Assembly: GCF_000718775.1 (NCBI RefSeq)
Contig: NZ_JOCB01000059.1
Location: forward strand, 1-48,927
Reading direction: 5' to 3'
Source of the DNA: Streptomyces sp. NRRL S-31
GTDB taxonomy: Bacteria; Actinomycetota; Actinomycetes; Streptomycetales; Streptomycetaceae
Length of the DNA: 48,927 bases
The stretch's first letter is position 1; each line of letters begins with the position of its first letter. Under the pieces are notes generated by a model. That model searched no databases and was not told the DNA's origin. It worked only from the letters and a program-made list of their open reading frames with translations. A program made the position numbers and the translations under genes. Positions 9,381 through 17,462 of this stretch are shown in pieces.

Positions 9381-9854
9381 CGGCGGCGCCGGGCTCCGGC
9401 CCGGCCGGGTCCGGCGGCCACCGGACGGGTCCGCGTGCGGTCCGGGGGAGGCGCGCAGGAGGGCCGGCCCTTCCGGGTCGCGGGCGGGACGGCCCGGCTC
9501 GTATCCATTGTCTGCTCCATTGTCTGCGAATCCGCGTACGGTCGAACCTCCCTCAACGGAGTAAGCGTGATCCGGCCATGCCCGGGCCCGCCCGGCGCGG
9601 AGGGGCGCCGCGACGGACGCGGTTGGACGAGCGCTCCACCGGACGGTCGCGGTACCGTGGAGCAGCCATCTCGCACGGCCCGGACCGTGCCGGCGGCCGT
9701 CCGCGGCCCGTCTTCGACGGTGTCCCGAAAGTGACCCCGCGGGGCCAAGCCGCCGCCGCGGCCCGGGAGCTGACACCCGGCCGGATTGCTCTTGTCCCGG
9801 GCCGGGTCGATGTGTTCTTGTGGTGGCAGCGGATGATCGGAAGGGGTGTGCGAG
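9381..9854. other. Non-coding stretch with a 12-bp tandem repeat
   Basis: No convincing gene is seen. TCCATTGTCTGC occurs twice in tandem at 9504-9527, in a relatively AT-rich spot. On the minus strand this reads as a possible start (MEQTMDTSRAVPPATRKGR) that could be the lost N-terminus of the neighbouring MFS remnant. That reading soon loses coding character. The last 15 bases hold the ribosome site GGAAGGGG of the metallophosphoesterase gene. Confidence 0.4.
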
Positions 9855-10760
9855 GTGGAGTCGACGGCCGGGGCCGGACAGCTGCTGGCCATCAGCGACC
9901 TGCACATCAGCTACCCGGAGAACCGCGCCCTCGTCGAGGACATGCGCCCCGGGCACGACGACGACTGGCTGATCGTGGCCGGTGACGTCGCGGAGACCGT
10001 GGCCGATGTCCGCTGGGCCCTCGAAACGCTCGCCCGCCGCTTCCGCAAGGTGCTGTGGGCACCCGGCAACCACGAGCTGTGGACCCATCCGAAGGACCCG
10101 GTCACCCTGCGCGGTGTCGCCCGCTACGAGCACCTGGTCGAGGTGTGCCGGGAGCTGGGCGTCGTCACCCCCGAGGACCCCTACCCGGTGTGGCGCGGCG
10201 CCGGCGGACCGGTCGTCGTCGCCCCGCTGTTCCTCCTCTACGACTACTCGTTCCTGCCGGCCGGCTGCGCCACCAAGGCGGAGGGCCTGGCCTACGCGGA
10301 GGGCACGGGCATCGTCTGCAACGACGAGTTCCTGCTCCACCCCGACCCGTACCCGACCCGTGAGGCGTGGTGCCGGGCACGGGTCGCCGAGACCGAGCGC
10401 AGGCTCGCCGAGCTGCCCGAGGACCTCCCGACCGTGCTGGCCGGCCACTACCCGCTGGACCGGCACCCCACCGAGGTCCTGTGGCACCCCGAGTTCGCCA
10501 TGTGGTGCGGCACCGGGCTGACCGCCGACTGGCACCGCAGGTTCCGGGTCGCCACCATGGTCTACGGTCACCTGCACATCCCGCGCACCACCTGGCACGA
10601 CGGAGTCCGCTTCATGGAGGTCTCCGTGGGATACCCCCGCGAGTGGCGCAAGCGTCCGGAACCCCCGGGAAGGCTGCGCCGTATCCTGCCGATGGAGGTC
10701 GAAGCAGGTGATCGAGGAGCTGCTCCCGGAGTCGGTCGTGGCCGTGGAGGCACACGCTGA
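9855..10760 (+). CDS. Calcineurin-like metallophosphoesterase
   Basis: A 301-residue metal-dependent phosphoesterase. The full set of binuclear metal motifs is present: D15-x-H17 (ISDLHISY), VAGDVAE near residue 40, GNHELW near 75, AGHYPLD near 195 and the terminal GHLH (VYGHLHIP) near 237. No signal peptide is visible, so it is cytoplasmic. I chose the GTG at 9855, eight bases after GGAAGGGG; another in-frame GTG at 9846 overlaps that site. Its 3' end overlaps the phosphopantetheinyl transferase gene by 53 bases, so the two are co-translated. The partnership is a recurrent Streptomyces pair; the physiological substrate is unknown. Confidence 0.87.
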   Translation: MESTAGAGQLLAISDLHISYPENRALVEDMRPGHDDDWLIVAGDVAETVADVRWALETLARRFRKVLWAPGNHELWTHPKDPVTLRGVARYEHLVEVCRELGVVTPEDPYPVWRGAGGPVVVAPLFLLYDYSFLPAGCATKAEGLAYAEGTGIVCNDEFLLHPDPYPTREAWCRARVAETERRLAELPEDLPTVLAGHYPLDRHPTEVLWHPEFAMWCGTGLTADWHRRFRVATMVYGHLHIPRTTWHDGVRFMEVSVGYPREWRKRPEPPGRLRRILPMEVEAGDRGAAPGVGRGRGGTR

Positions 10761-11409
10761 CGACCCGCTGTGGGACGCCCCGCTCTACCCGGCGGAGGAG
10801 GCGCTCATCGCGCGCGCGGTGCCCAAGCGGCGCCGTGAGTTCGCCGCCGTGCGCGGCTGTGCCCGGCGGGCCATGGAGAAGCTCGGCGTGCCGCCGCAGG
10901 CCGTGGTCAGCGGCGAGCGGGGCGCACCGCGGTGGCCGGACGGACTGGTCGGCAGCATGACCCACTGCGACGGCTACTGCGCCGCCGCGCTGGTCCGTGC
11001 CGCCGACCTCGCCTCCGTCGGCATAGACGCCGAGCCGCACGGGCCGCTCCCGGACGGCGTCGGCGCGTCCGTCTTCCTGCCCGCCGAGCTGGTGCGGCTC
11101 GACCGGCTGGCCGAGCGGCACCCCGCCGTGCACTGGGACCGGCTCCTGTTCAGCGCCAAGGAGTCCGTCTACAAGGCGTGGTTCCCGCTCACCCGCAAGT
11201 GGCTGGACTTCTCCGAGGCCGACATCACCCTGGAGCCGGACCCCGGCGGCGATGCGAGCGGCACCCTGCGCGCCGAACTCCTGGTCCCCGGCCCCCTCGT
11301 CGACGGCCACCGGCTCCAGACCTTCGAGGGCCGCTGGGTGGCACGCGACGGCGTGGTCGCCACCTCGGTGGTGGTCCCGCACGCCTCCACCACGGCCCGC
11401 GTCCCCTGA
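10708..11409 (+). CDS. 4'-phosphopantetheinyl transferase (Sfp/EntD type)
   Basis: Transfers the phosphopantetheine arm of CoA to a serine of acyl or peptidyl carrier proteins, activating polyketide and non-ribosomal peptide synthases. The 233-residue protein has the three Sfp-type motifs: GSMTHCDGYCAAAL near residue 78, VGIDAEP with Mg-binding D107 and E109, and FSAKESVYKAW with E152 and K156. GTG at 10708 follows GGAGG by nine bases. It overlaps the upstream phosphoesterase by 53 bases. From memory it corresponds to the S. coelicolor PPTase SCO6673, which serves carrier proteins of several secondary-metabolite clusters. No biosynthetic cluster is in this window, so it probably acts in trans. 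Confidence 0.93.
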   Translation: MIEELLPESVVAVEAHADDPLWDAPLYPAEEALIARAVPKRRREFAAVRGCARRAMEKLGVPPQAVVSGERGAPRWPDGLVGSMTHCDGYCAAALVRAADLASVGIDAEPHGPLPDGVGASVFLPAELVRLDRLAERHPAVHWDRLLFSAKESVYKAWFPLTRKWLDFSEADITLEPDPGGDASGTLRAELLVPGPLVDGHRLQTFEGRWVARDGVVATSVVVPHASTTARVP

Positions 11410-11599
11410 CGCCCGGCCCACCCGGCCGCCCGCGGCACGCCGGCCGCCCGCGCGTCGGCGGGGTCGCGATGCGCCGGGGGTGGCCGCGCCCCTCCGGTCC
11501 GGCACCCGCGGAGCCCTCCGGCGTCCGGCGTCCGCCCCGCCCCCGACCGGCGGCGCGCCCGGGCCCTCGGACCGTCCCGGCGGCCCGCACCCCAGGGCT

Positions 11600-11830
11600 T
11601 CAGGCCACCGGGGGGCACCAGTCGCGCAGGAGACGGAAGAACTCCTCCTCGTTGCCCGCCAGGCCCGCGTGGGCCAGTGCGCGTTCGGCCTCGGCGAGCA
11701 CGGTGGGCGGGACGACGGCGGGCCGGTCCTCCTCCGGTGGTCCGTCGAAGGCGGCGCGCACGGTGTGGAGCAGCCGCAGGTACGCCTGCACGGCGGTGCG
11801 CTCACGGTCGGTCAGTACGGCGGTGGGCAT
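11600..11830 (-). CDS. Small conserved-looking hypothetical protein, 76 aa
   Basis: A short acidic, mostly helical protein (VLTDRERTAVQAYLRLLHTV, LAEAERALAHAGLAG, FFRLLRDWCPP) with no signal or membrane segment. The ATG at 11830 is preceded by GGGGAG nine bases upstream, codon use is normal for the window, and the reading has no low-complexity runs, so I accept it as a gene. It is convergent with the phosphopantetheinyl transferase gene across a 190-bp GC-rich gap in which I see nothing. No function can be assigned. Confidence 0.7.
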   Translation of the reverse strand: MPTAVLTDRERTAVQAYLRLLHTVRAAFDGPPEEDRPAVVPPTVLAEAERALAHAGLAGNEEEFFRLLRDWCPPVA

Positions 11831-12038
11831 CGGTCGGCTCTCCCCGGGTAGGCGTCACGGTCACGCGCTCTGCGGCGCACACCCCCAGCTTGCCGCCCAC
11901 CACTGACAATCCCGTCCGGCTCGGTCCCGGTTCGCCCGCTCAGCGGAGGCACGACCACACCCGAGCGCCCCGGCCGGTCACGGCACTTGCCGCGTCACCG
12001 GACGGCTTGTCATACCGCCGCCCATGACCCCCGGCGGG

Positions 12039-12695
12039 TCACGACTCAGGGCGCTTGACGCTCTCCAGGAGCATGTCGAGCCACTCCGCCACCTTGTCCC
12101 GGTGCTGATCGGTCGGCAACTGCGCCGCCCGCCAGGCTATTCCGCGCACCCCGTGGTCCTGGAGCAGCCGCTCCAGCGGATCCTCCGCGGCCTCGATGTC
12201 GGCCCGCTCCCGGTCCGCGAGCTTCTGCAACAACTCCTGCTCGGTGCGCTGGAGGGCGCCCGCCAGCGCCTCGGGGTCCTCCGCGGTGAGGAACCCGGCG
12301 TGCACCCGGAAGAAACGCTGGATGGCGTCGCAGTGCTCCATGGTGGGGCGCCGGTCGCCGTTGATGAGGGCACCGGCCTGCTGCCGGGACATGCCCGCGC
12401 CGTCGGCTATCTCCTGCTGGGTGTACCGGCGCCCGCCCGGTTTCAGCCGGGTCCGGCGCAGCAGGTCCAGCCGCTGGAGGAAGCGTGCCTGGACGTCCGG
12501 TTCGCCCGCGGGCCGACCGCTCAGCAGGGCCCTGACCACCGGCTCGGGCACCCCGCAGGAGATGGAGAGCCGCCCGACGTCGAAGACCTCGGCGTGCGGC
12601 ACGCCGAGGCGGTCGGCGAGCGCGGTGACGCGGGCGACGACGGCCGGCAGCTGGGCGGTCGCCGAGGCGCCCGGATCCTCGTAGCCATCCGTCAC
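12039..12695 (-). CDS. XRE-family helix-turn-helix regulator
   Basis: A 218-residue cytoplasmic DNA-binding protein. The Cro/CI-type helix-turn-helix lies at about residues 88-120 (YTQQEIADGAGMSRQQAGAL, then INGDRRPTMEHCDAI). Helical segments stand on both sides, and a C-terminal helical region of about 80 residues may dimerise. The arrangement recalls the EspR-like actinobacterial regulators. It is divergent from the MmyB-type ligand-binding protein at 12937, with a 7-4-7 inverted repeat at 12806-12823 between them. The target is unknown; autoregulation and control of the divergent gene are plausible. Confidence 0.85.
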   Translation of the reverse strand: MTDGYEDPGASATAQLPAVVARVTALADRLGVPHAEVFDVGRLSISCGVPEPVVRALLSGRPAGEPDVQARFLQRLDLLRRTRLKPGGRRYTQQEIADGAGMSRQQAGALINGDRRPTMEHCDAIQRFFRVHAGFLTAEDPEALAGALQRTEQELLQKLADRERADIEAAEDPLERLLQDHGVRGIAWRAAQLPTDQHRDKVAEWLDMLLESVKRPES

Positions 12696-12805
12696 CGACA
12701 GAACTCCTACGTCTAGAGAGGGCTTCAGATGCGTCCGTGCTTCTCACGAGCGATCGCCGTGAACTTCCCGGAGAGTAGCCCGTGTCTCGAACCCACATCC
12801 AGGTG

Positions 12806-12823
12806 TCGCCACAACTGTGGCGA
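12806..12823. promoter_or_regulatory. Inverted repeat TCGCCAC-AACT-GTGGCGA
   Basis: Perfect 7-bp arms with a 4-bp centre lie midway between the divergent XRE and MmyB-type genes, about 40 bases upstream of the -35-like TTGACA. The size and symmetry fit a dimeric helix-turn-helix operator, most simply for the XRE regulator. Binding is inferred. Confidence 0.5.
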
Positions 12824-12859
12824 ATTTCAGCCGTCAACCGGCATGAAATGCCACGATAG

Positions 12860-12889
12860 TTGACACGACTCCGGGCTGGGCACCAGGAT
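12860..12889 (+). promoter_or_regulatory. Housekeeping-type promoter for the MmyB-like gene
   Basis: A consensus -35 TTGACA at 12860-12865 is followed after 18 bp by CAGGAT at 12884-12889, a reasonable -10. It lies 48 bases upstream of the ATG at 12937. TTGACA is rare by chance in DNA of this GC content. Confidence 0.55.
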
Positions 12890-12936
12890 CGCATCGCCGC
12901 GTGAAAGGCCGCAGAGGCAAGAGGGGTGACCTCCCG

Positions 12937-13608
12937 ATGGCACATCAGGCAGGAGGGCAGCGGCCGGCACCGCGGCCCGTCCCCGACACTTGCGAGACCC
13001 AGGGGTACCTCCAGGACTACGGAGCACTGCTGGAGTACCTGCCCTGCCCGTCCCTGGTCGTCGACCGCCAGTGGAACGTGGTCATGGCGAACCGTGCGTT
13101 CGAGTCGCTCTTCTGCGGCATGCGCGCCCACCCGACGGCCATGCCGGGGGACAACTTCCTGCGGTTCGTCCTGTTCCACCCCGACGCGGGGCAGGTCCTG
13201 GGCGAACACGAGTCGGGCTGGTGCCTGCCGATGCTGGCCCAGCTCCGCTCCGCCCTGGAGACGCACGGCCACGACCACGAACTCCAGGCGGTCCGCCGGG
13301 ACATCGCCCAGGACCCGATCATGGAGGCCGCCTACCGGCAGGGCCTGCCGCACTGGATCCGCGCGGTAGGCGAGGCCGCGACCCGTCTCGACGGCGCGGT
13401 ACGCTTGCTGCACCACCCGGATCCGCGGCACGGACGCGTCGAGTGCCGGATCGTCGAGGAGACACCGCGGCCGTTGCGGGAGCTCGGCTACCGGCGTCTG
13501 ACGATGGTCCTGCGCGAACCCCACCGGCCCGCCGCGCCGGTACGCCGTCCGCGCCGTCCGCGAGGTCCCGCGTCGCACCTCACGGTGGTCCCGGCGGCCG
13601 AGAGCTGA
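12937..13608 (+). CDS. Stand-alone MmyB/MltR-type ligand-binding domain protein
   Basis: A 223-residue protein that matches the C-terminal sensory domain usually fused to an N-terminal XRE helix-turn-helix in MmyB-like regulators. LPCPSLVVDRQWNVVMANRA and FESLF form the PAS-like opening at about residues 30-55, followed by NFLRFVLF, QLRSALETHGHD and ELGYRRLTMVLREP. The family binds fatty-acid-like ligands. No helix-turn-helix precedes it; the first 25 residues are a short polar tail. The ATG at 12937 follows GAGGGG by ten bases. The divergent XRE gene could supply the DNA-binding partner. The Arg/Pro-rich end is low complexity. Confidence 0.75.
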   Translation: MAHQAGGQRPAPRPVPDTCETQGYLQDYGALLEYLPCPSLVVDRQWNVVMANRAFESLFCGMRAHPTAMPGDNFLRFVLFHPDAGQVLGEHESGWCLPMLAQLRSALETHGHDHELQAVRRDIAQDPIMEAAYRQGLPHWIRAVGEAATRLDGAVRLLHHPDPRHGRVECRIVEETPRPLRELGYRRLTMVLREPHRPAAPVRRPRRPRGPASHLTVVPAAES

Positions 13609-13712
13609 CCCGGCACCGCCGGCGTTCAGGTCGCCGGCGGCGTCGGGTCCGAGACCCCTCCCGCACACGGGCGGCGCCCGCCGTCGCATTCCAGGCCGCC
13701 GCGCGTGTGCCC

Positions 13713-13880
13713 GCACCGCGCATCTTTCGGTGGCGCCGCCCGCCACCGGCACCCGGGCGCCGCGTGCGCGCCCCGCACCGCGCACCTTTTGGTGGCGCCG
13801 CCCGCCACCGGCACCCGGGCGCCGCGTGCACGTCCCGCACCGGGCCGTGCGTGCGCGCCCCGCACCGGGCCCGTCCCGGC
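13713..13880. repeat. 62-bp tandem repeats with internal hairpins
   Basis: Units at 13713-13774 and 13775-13836 differ at only a few bases, and a degenerate third begins at 13837. Each full unit contains GGTGGCG...CGCCACC (7-bp stem, 5-base loop) followed by the near-palindrome GGCACCCGGGCGCC, so RNA from it would fold into serial hairpins. It lies 100 bp after the MmyB-type gene and may act as a terminator. The remainder of 13609-14023 holds no gene I can support. Confidence 0.7.
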
Positions 13881-13986
13881 CCCGACCACGCCGCCGCCGG
13901 AGCGGCCACCGTGCGGGAGCCCGTCGAGAGCACCGGAAGCGGCCCCGGCGGCCCCACCGCCCCCCACTTCCCCTCCCCTTCTCCAC

Positions 13987-14019
13987 GCAAGCTGCTTGCA
14001 TGGCTTGCGATACTCTTGC
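13987..14019 (+). promoter_or_regulatory. Cluster of CTTGC motifs upstream of the LacI gene
   Basis: CTTGC occurs at 13995-13999, 14004-14008 and 14015-14019, and its complement GCAAG at 13987-13991; GCAAGCTGCTTGC is a perfect inverted repeat. From the literature as I recall it, TTGC-type repeats are the binding signature of MalR/Reg1-like LacI regulators at Streptomyces amylase promoters. The sites sit directly before the ATG at 14024, which has no ribosome site and a -10-like TACTCT ten bases upstream. The transcript may therefore be leaderless and autorepressed. Confidence 0.55.
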
Positions 14020-14023
14020 GTTC

Positions 14024-15022
14024 ATGACGCGACGACTTGCGGAAGTGGCGAAGAAGGTCGGGGTCAGTGAGGCCACGGTCAGCCGGGTGCTGAACGGCAA
14101 ACCCGGGGTCTCCGACGCCACCCGGCAGGCGGTCCTGACCGCCCTCGACGTCCTCGGCTACGAGCGCCCCACCCAGCTGCGCGGCGAACGCGCCCGGCTG
14201 GTCGGCCTCGTCCTGCCCGAACTCCAGAACCCCATCTTCCCGGCGTTCGCCGAGGTCATCGGCGGCGCCCTGGCCCAGCTGGGGCTCACCCCGGTGCTGT
14301 GCACCCAGACCAAGGGCGGGGTGTCGGAGGCCGACTACGTGGAACTGCTGCTGCACCAGCAGGTCTCCGGCGTGGTGTTCGCCGGCGGGCTGTACGCCCA
14401 GGCCGACGCGCCGCACGACCACTACCGGCTGCTCGCCGGGCGCAACATCCCGGTCGTGCTGGTCAACGCGGCCATCGAACACCTCGGCTTCCCCGCCGTC
14501 TCCTGCGACGACGCCGTCGCCGTGGAGCAGGCGTGGCGGCACCTGGCCTCCCTCGGGCACGAGCGCATCGGCCTGCTCCTCGGCCCCGGCGACCACGTCC
14601 CCTCGGCCCGCAAACTGGCCGCGGCCCGCGCCCTCCGTGCCGACCTGCCGGAGGAGTTCGTCGCGCGGTCCATCTTCTCCATCGAGGGCGGTCACGCCGC
14701 CGCCGCCCGGCTGATGGACCGCGGCGTCACCGGCATCATCTGCGCCTCCGACCCGCTGGCCCTCGGCGCGGTCCGGGCGGCACGCCGCAAGGGGTACGAC
14801 GTCCCGGGCCGGATCTCCGTCGTCGGCTACGACGACTCGGCGTTCATGAACTGCACCGAGCCGCCGCTGACCACCGTCCGCCAGCCCATCGAGGCCATGG
14901 GACGCGCGGCCGTGGAACTGCTGAACGCGCAGATCGGCGGCACCGCCGTACCCGCCGAGGAACTGCTGTTCGAGCCGGAACTGGTCGTCCGCGGCTCCAC
15001 CGGACAAGCGCCGCGCGACTGA
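14024..15022 (+). CDS. LacI-family regulator of the alpha-glucan locus
   Basis: A 332-residue repressor. Residues 3-50 form the LacI helix-turn-helix and hinge (LAEVAKKVGVSEATVSRVLN, then GKPGVSDATRQAVLTALDVL). Residues about 58-325 form a periplasmic-binding-protein-like effector domain (VGLVLPELQNPIFPAFAE, GIICASDPLALGAVRAARR, VVGYDDSAFMNCTEPPLTTV). The ATG at 14024 starts exactly at the domain. Longer reading upstream is repeat DNA. It is 128 bp upstream of, and co-directional with, the sugar ABC importer, alpha-glucosidase and GH87 genes. It most likely represses them until an alpha-glucoside binds. The inducer is inferred from the neighbours. Confidence 0.92.
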   Translation: MTRRLAEVAKKVGVSEATVSRVLNGKPGVSDATRQAVLTALDVLGYERPTQLRGERARLVGLVLPELQNPIFPAFAEVIGGALAQLGLTPVLCTQTKGGVSEADYVELLLHQQVSGVVFAGGLYAQADAPHDHYRLLAGRNIPVVLVNAAIEHLGFPAVSCDDAVAVEQAWRHLASLGHERIGLLLGPGDHVPSARKLAAARALRADLPEEFVARSIFSIEGGHAAAARLMDRGVTGIICASDPLALGAVRAARRKGYDVPGRISVVGYDDSAFMNCTEPPLTTVRQPIEAMGRAAVELLNAQIGGTAVPAEELLFEPELVVRGSTGQAPRD

Positions 15023-15150
15023 ACCCCGGAAGATCCGATCAGCTGTCGAATAATTACAGATTCCGCGCGACATATTGCGTACCGGTGTCGGCGGTGCTTG
15101 AGTGTGCGACGCCCACCGCTCCCGCCATGAGTGCCATGAGGGGTCCACCG

Positions 15151-16503
15151 ATGAGACACACCGGGTTCCGCCGTACCGTCGTAGCGCTAAGCGTCTGTTC
15201 CTCCCTCGCCCTCGCGGCCACCGCCTGCGGGTCCGGTGACGACGACGCGGCGAGCGGCAAGACCCGCATCACCGTCAACTGCGAGCCGCCCAGGAGCGCC
15301 AAGGTCGACCGCGGGTTCTTCGAACAGGACATCGCCGCCTTCGAACGGCAGAATCCGGACATCGACGTCGTCGCGCACGACGCCTTCCCGTGCCAGGACC
15401 CGAAGACCTTCGACGCCAAACTGGCGGGCGGCCAGATGGAAGACGTCTTCTACACGTACTTCACGGACGCGAAGCACGTCGTCGACGTCGGACAGGCCGC
15501 CGACCTCACGCCGTACCTGAGGGAACTGAAGGGCTACGACAGCATCCAGAAGCAGCTGCGGGACATCTACACCGTGGACGGCAAGGTCTACGGCATCCCC
15601 CGCACCGGCTACTCCATGGGGCTGATCTACAACCGCGCGCTCTTCGAGAAGGCCGGCCTCGACCCCGACAAGCCCCCGGCGACCTGGGACGAGGTGCGCG
15701 CCGCCGCCAAGCGGATCGCCGCCCTCGGGAACGGGACGGTCGGCTACGCCGACTACAGCGCGCAGAACCAGGGCGGCTGGCACTTCACCGCGGAGCTGTA
15801 CTCCCAGGGCGGCGACGTCGTCGACGCGGACGGCGGGAAGGCCGCCGTCGACAGCCCCGAGGGCCGTGCCGTCCTGGAGAACCTGCACGCCATGCGGTGG
15901 ACCGACGACTCGATGGGCAGCAAGCAGCTCCTCGTCATCAACGACGTGCAGCAGATGATGGGTTCGGGCAAGCTCGGCATGTACCTCGCCGCCCCGGACA
16001 ACATCCCGATCCTGGTCAAGGAGAAGGGCGGCGACTACAAGGACCTCGCCCTGGCCCCCATGCCGGGCGGCCAGGGCACCCTCATCGGCGGCGACGGCTA
16101 CATGTTCAACAAGAAGGCCACGCCCGCCCAGATCCGGGCCGGCCTGAAGTGGCTCGACCACATGTTCCTCACCCCGGGCAAGGGCTTCCTCGGCGACTAC
16201 GCGCGGGCCAAGAAGAACGACGCCCCCGTCGGCCTGCCCGAGCCGCGTCTGTTCACCGGCACCGCCGACGCCACGGACCAGCGGACCAAGAAGGCCAACG
16301 CCAACGTCCCGGTGGGGAACTACCGGGCCTTCCTCGACGGCAACCAGCGGCTCCGGATGAAGATCGAGCCGCCGCACGCCCAGCAGATCTACTCCGTCCT
16401 CGACGGCGTCGTCTCCGCCGTCCTGACCAAGGAGGACGCGGACGTCGACCAGCTGCTGAAGGACGCGTCCGACAAGATCGACGGCATCCTGGCCCGGAGC
16501 TGA
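15151..16503 (+). CDS. Sugar ABC transporter solute-binding lipoprotein
   Basis: Extracellular substrate-binding component (family 1) of a carbohydrate ABC importer, 450 residues. It has a signal peptide with FRRTVV, a hydrophobic core and a lipobox ending ATAC, so C26 is lipidated and the protein is tethered to the outer face of the membrane. The mature part has the usual opening DIAAFERQNPDIDVVAHDAF, then VYGIPRTGYSMGLIYNRALF. I chose the ATG at 15151 because GAGGGG precedes it by seven bases; ATGs at 15127 and 15136 lack a site. It is followed after 5 bp by two permease genes. The substrate is inferred to be an alpha-1,3-linked gluco-oligosaccharide from the enzymes at the end of the operon. 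Confidence 0.93.
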   Translation: MRHTGFRRTVVALSVCSSLALAATACGSGDDDAASGKTRITVNCEPPRSAKVDRGFFEQDIAAFERQNPDIDVVAHDAFPCQDPKTFDAKLAGGQMEDVFYTYFTDAKHVVDVGQAADLTPYLRELKGYDSIQKQLRDIYTVDGKVYGIPRTGYSMGLIYNRALFEKAGLDPDKPPATWDEVRAAAKRIAALGNGTVGYADYSAQNQGGWHFTAELYSQGGDVVDADGGKAAVDSPEGRAVLENLHAMRWTDDSMGSKQLLVINDVQQMMGSGKLGMYLAAPDNIPILVKEKGGDYKDLALAPMPGGQGTLIGGDGYMFNKKATPAQIRAGLKWLDHMFLTPGKGFLGDYARAKKNDAPVGLPEPRLFTGTADATDQRTKKANANVPVGNYRAFLDGNQRLRMKIEPPHAQQIYSVLDGVVSAVLTKEDADVDQLLKDASDKIDGILARS

Positions 16504-16508
16504 CCACG

Positions 16509-17462
16509 ATGACGAAGACGGCCGAGCGGCGGCCCGGGACGACGGCCGCCGCCCACCCGGTCCCGGTGCCACCCCCGGCGGGAGGCCCGCGGCGGCGCCG
16601 GCTGGCCGACCAGGCCCGCGCCTACGGCTTCCTCCTCGGCGGGCTGCTCTGCTTCGCCCTGTTCTCCTGGTACCCGGCGATCCGCGCGGTCGTCATCGCC
16701 TTCCAGAAGTACACACCCGGCTCGGCGCCCCAATGGGTCGGCACCGCCAACTTCACCCGCGTCCTCCACGACCCCGAGTTCACGGCCGCCTGGCGCAACA
16801 CCCTCACCTTCACCCTGCTGGCCCTGCTCATCGGCTTCGCGATCCCCTTCGTGCTCGCCCTCGTGCTGAACGAACTCCGGCACGCCAGGGCCTTCTTCCG
16901 GGTCGTGGTCTACCTGCCGGTGATGATCCCGCCGGTGGTCAGCGCCCTGCTGTGGAAGTGGTTCTACGACCCCGGGGCCGGCCTCGCCAACGAGGCGCTG
17001 CGCTGGCTCCACCTGCCCACCTCCAACTGGTCCAACGGCGCCGACACCGCGCTGGTCTCCCTGGTGATCGTCGCCACCTGGGCCAACCTGGGCGGCACCG
17101 TCCTGATCTACCTCGCCGCGCTCCAGTCCATCCCCGGCGAGCTGTACGAGGCGGCCGAACTGGACGGCGCGAACCTCCTCCAGCGCGTGCGGCACGTCAC
17201 GGTCCCGCAGACCCGGTTCGTGATCCTGATGCTGATGCTCCTCCAGATCATCGCCACCATGCAGGTGTTCACCGAGCCGTTCGTCATCACCGGCGGCGGA
17301 CCGGAGAACGCCACCGTCACCGTCCTCTACCTCATCTACAAGTACGCCTTCCTCTACAACGACTTCGGCGGCGCCTGCGCCCTCAGCGTGCTGCTCCTGC
17401 TGCTGCTCGGCGCCTTCTCCGCGGTCTACCTGCGGCTCACCCGCTCGGAGGGGAACGCATGA
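16509..17462 (+). CDS. Sugar ABC transporter permease (MalF type)
   Basis: A 317-residue inner-membrane subunit with six predicted helices after a 40-residue Pro/Arg-rich cytoplasmic tail. The first is AYGFLLGGLLCFALFSWYPA near residue 40. The ATPase-contacting EAA loop is LYEAAELDGANLLQRVRHVT near residue 215. It ends by overlapping the second permease (ATGA). No ATPase gene is in the operon, which is usual for Streptomyces sugar importers that share the MsiK ATPase encoded elsewhere. Confidence 0.94.
   Translation: MTKTAERRPGTTAAAHPVPVPPPAGGPRRRRLADQARAYGFLLGGLLCFALFSWYPAIRAVVIAFQKYTPGSAPQWVGTANFTRVLHDPEFTAAWRNTLTFTLLALLIGFAIPFVLALVLNELRHARAFFRVVVYLPVMIPPVVSALLWKWFYDPGAGLANEALRWLHLPTSNWSNGADTALVSLVIVATWANLGGTVLIYLAALQSIPGELYEAAELDGANLLQRVRHVTVPQTRFVILMLMLLQIIATMQVFTEPFVITGGGPENATVTVLYLIYKYAFLYNDFGGACALSVLLLLLLGAFSAVYLRLTRSEGNA

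Noticed and set aside
9372..9527. A possible intact N-terminus of the MFS gene starting near 9527
   Set aside because: The reading MEQTMDTSRAVPPATRKGR has no good ribosome site and loses transporter character within 20 codons, so I kept the remnant to the part with recognisable helices.
13713..13880. Possible CRISPR array
   Set aside because: There are only two and a half copies of 62 bp in direct tandem, with no unique spacers and no cas genes.
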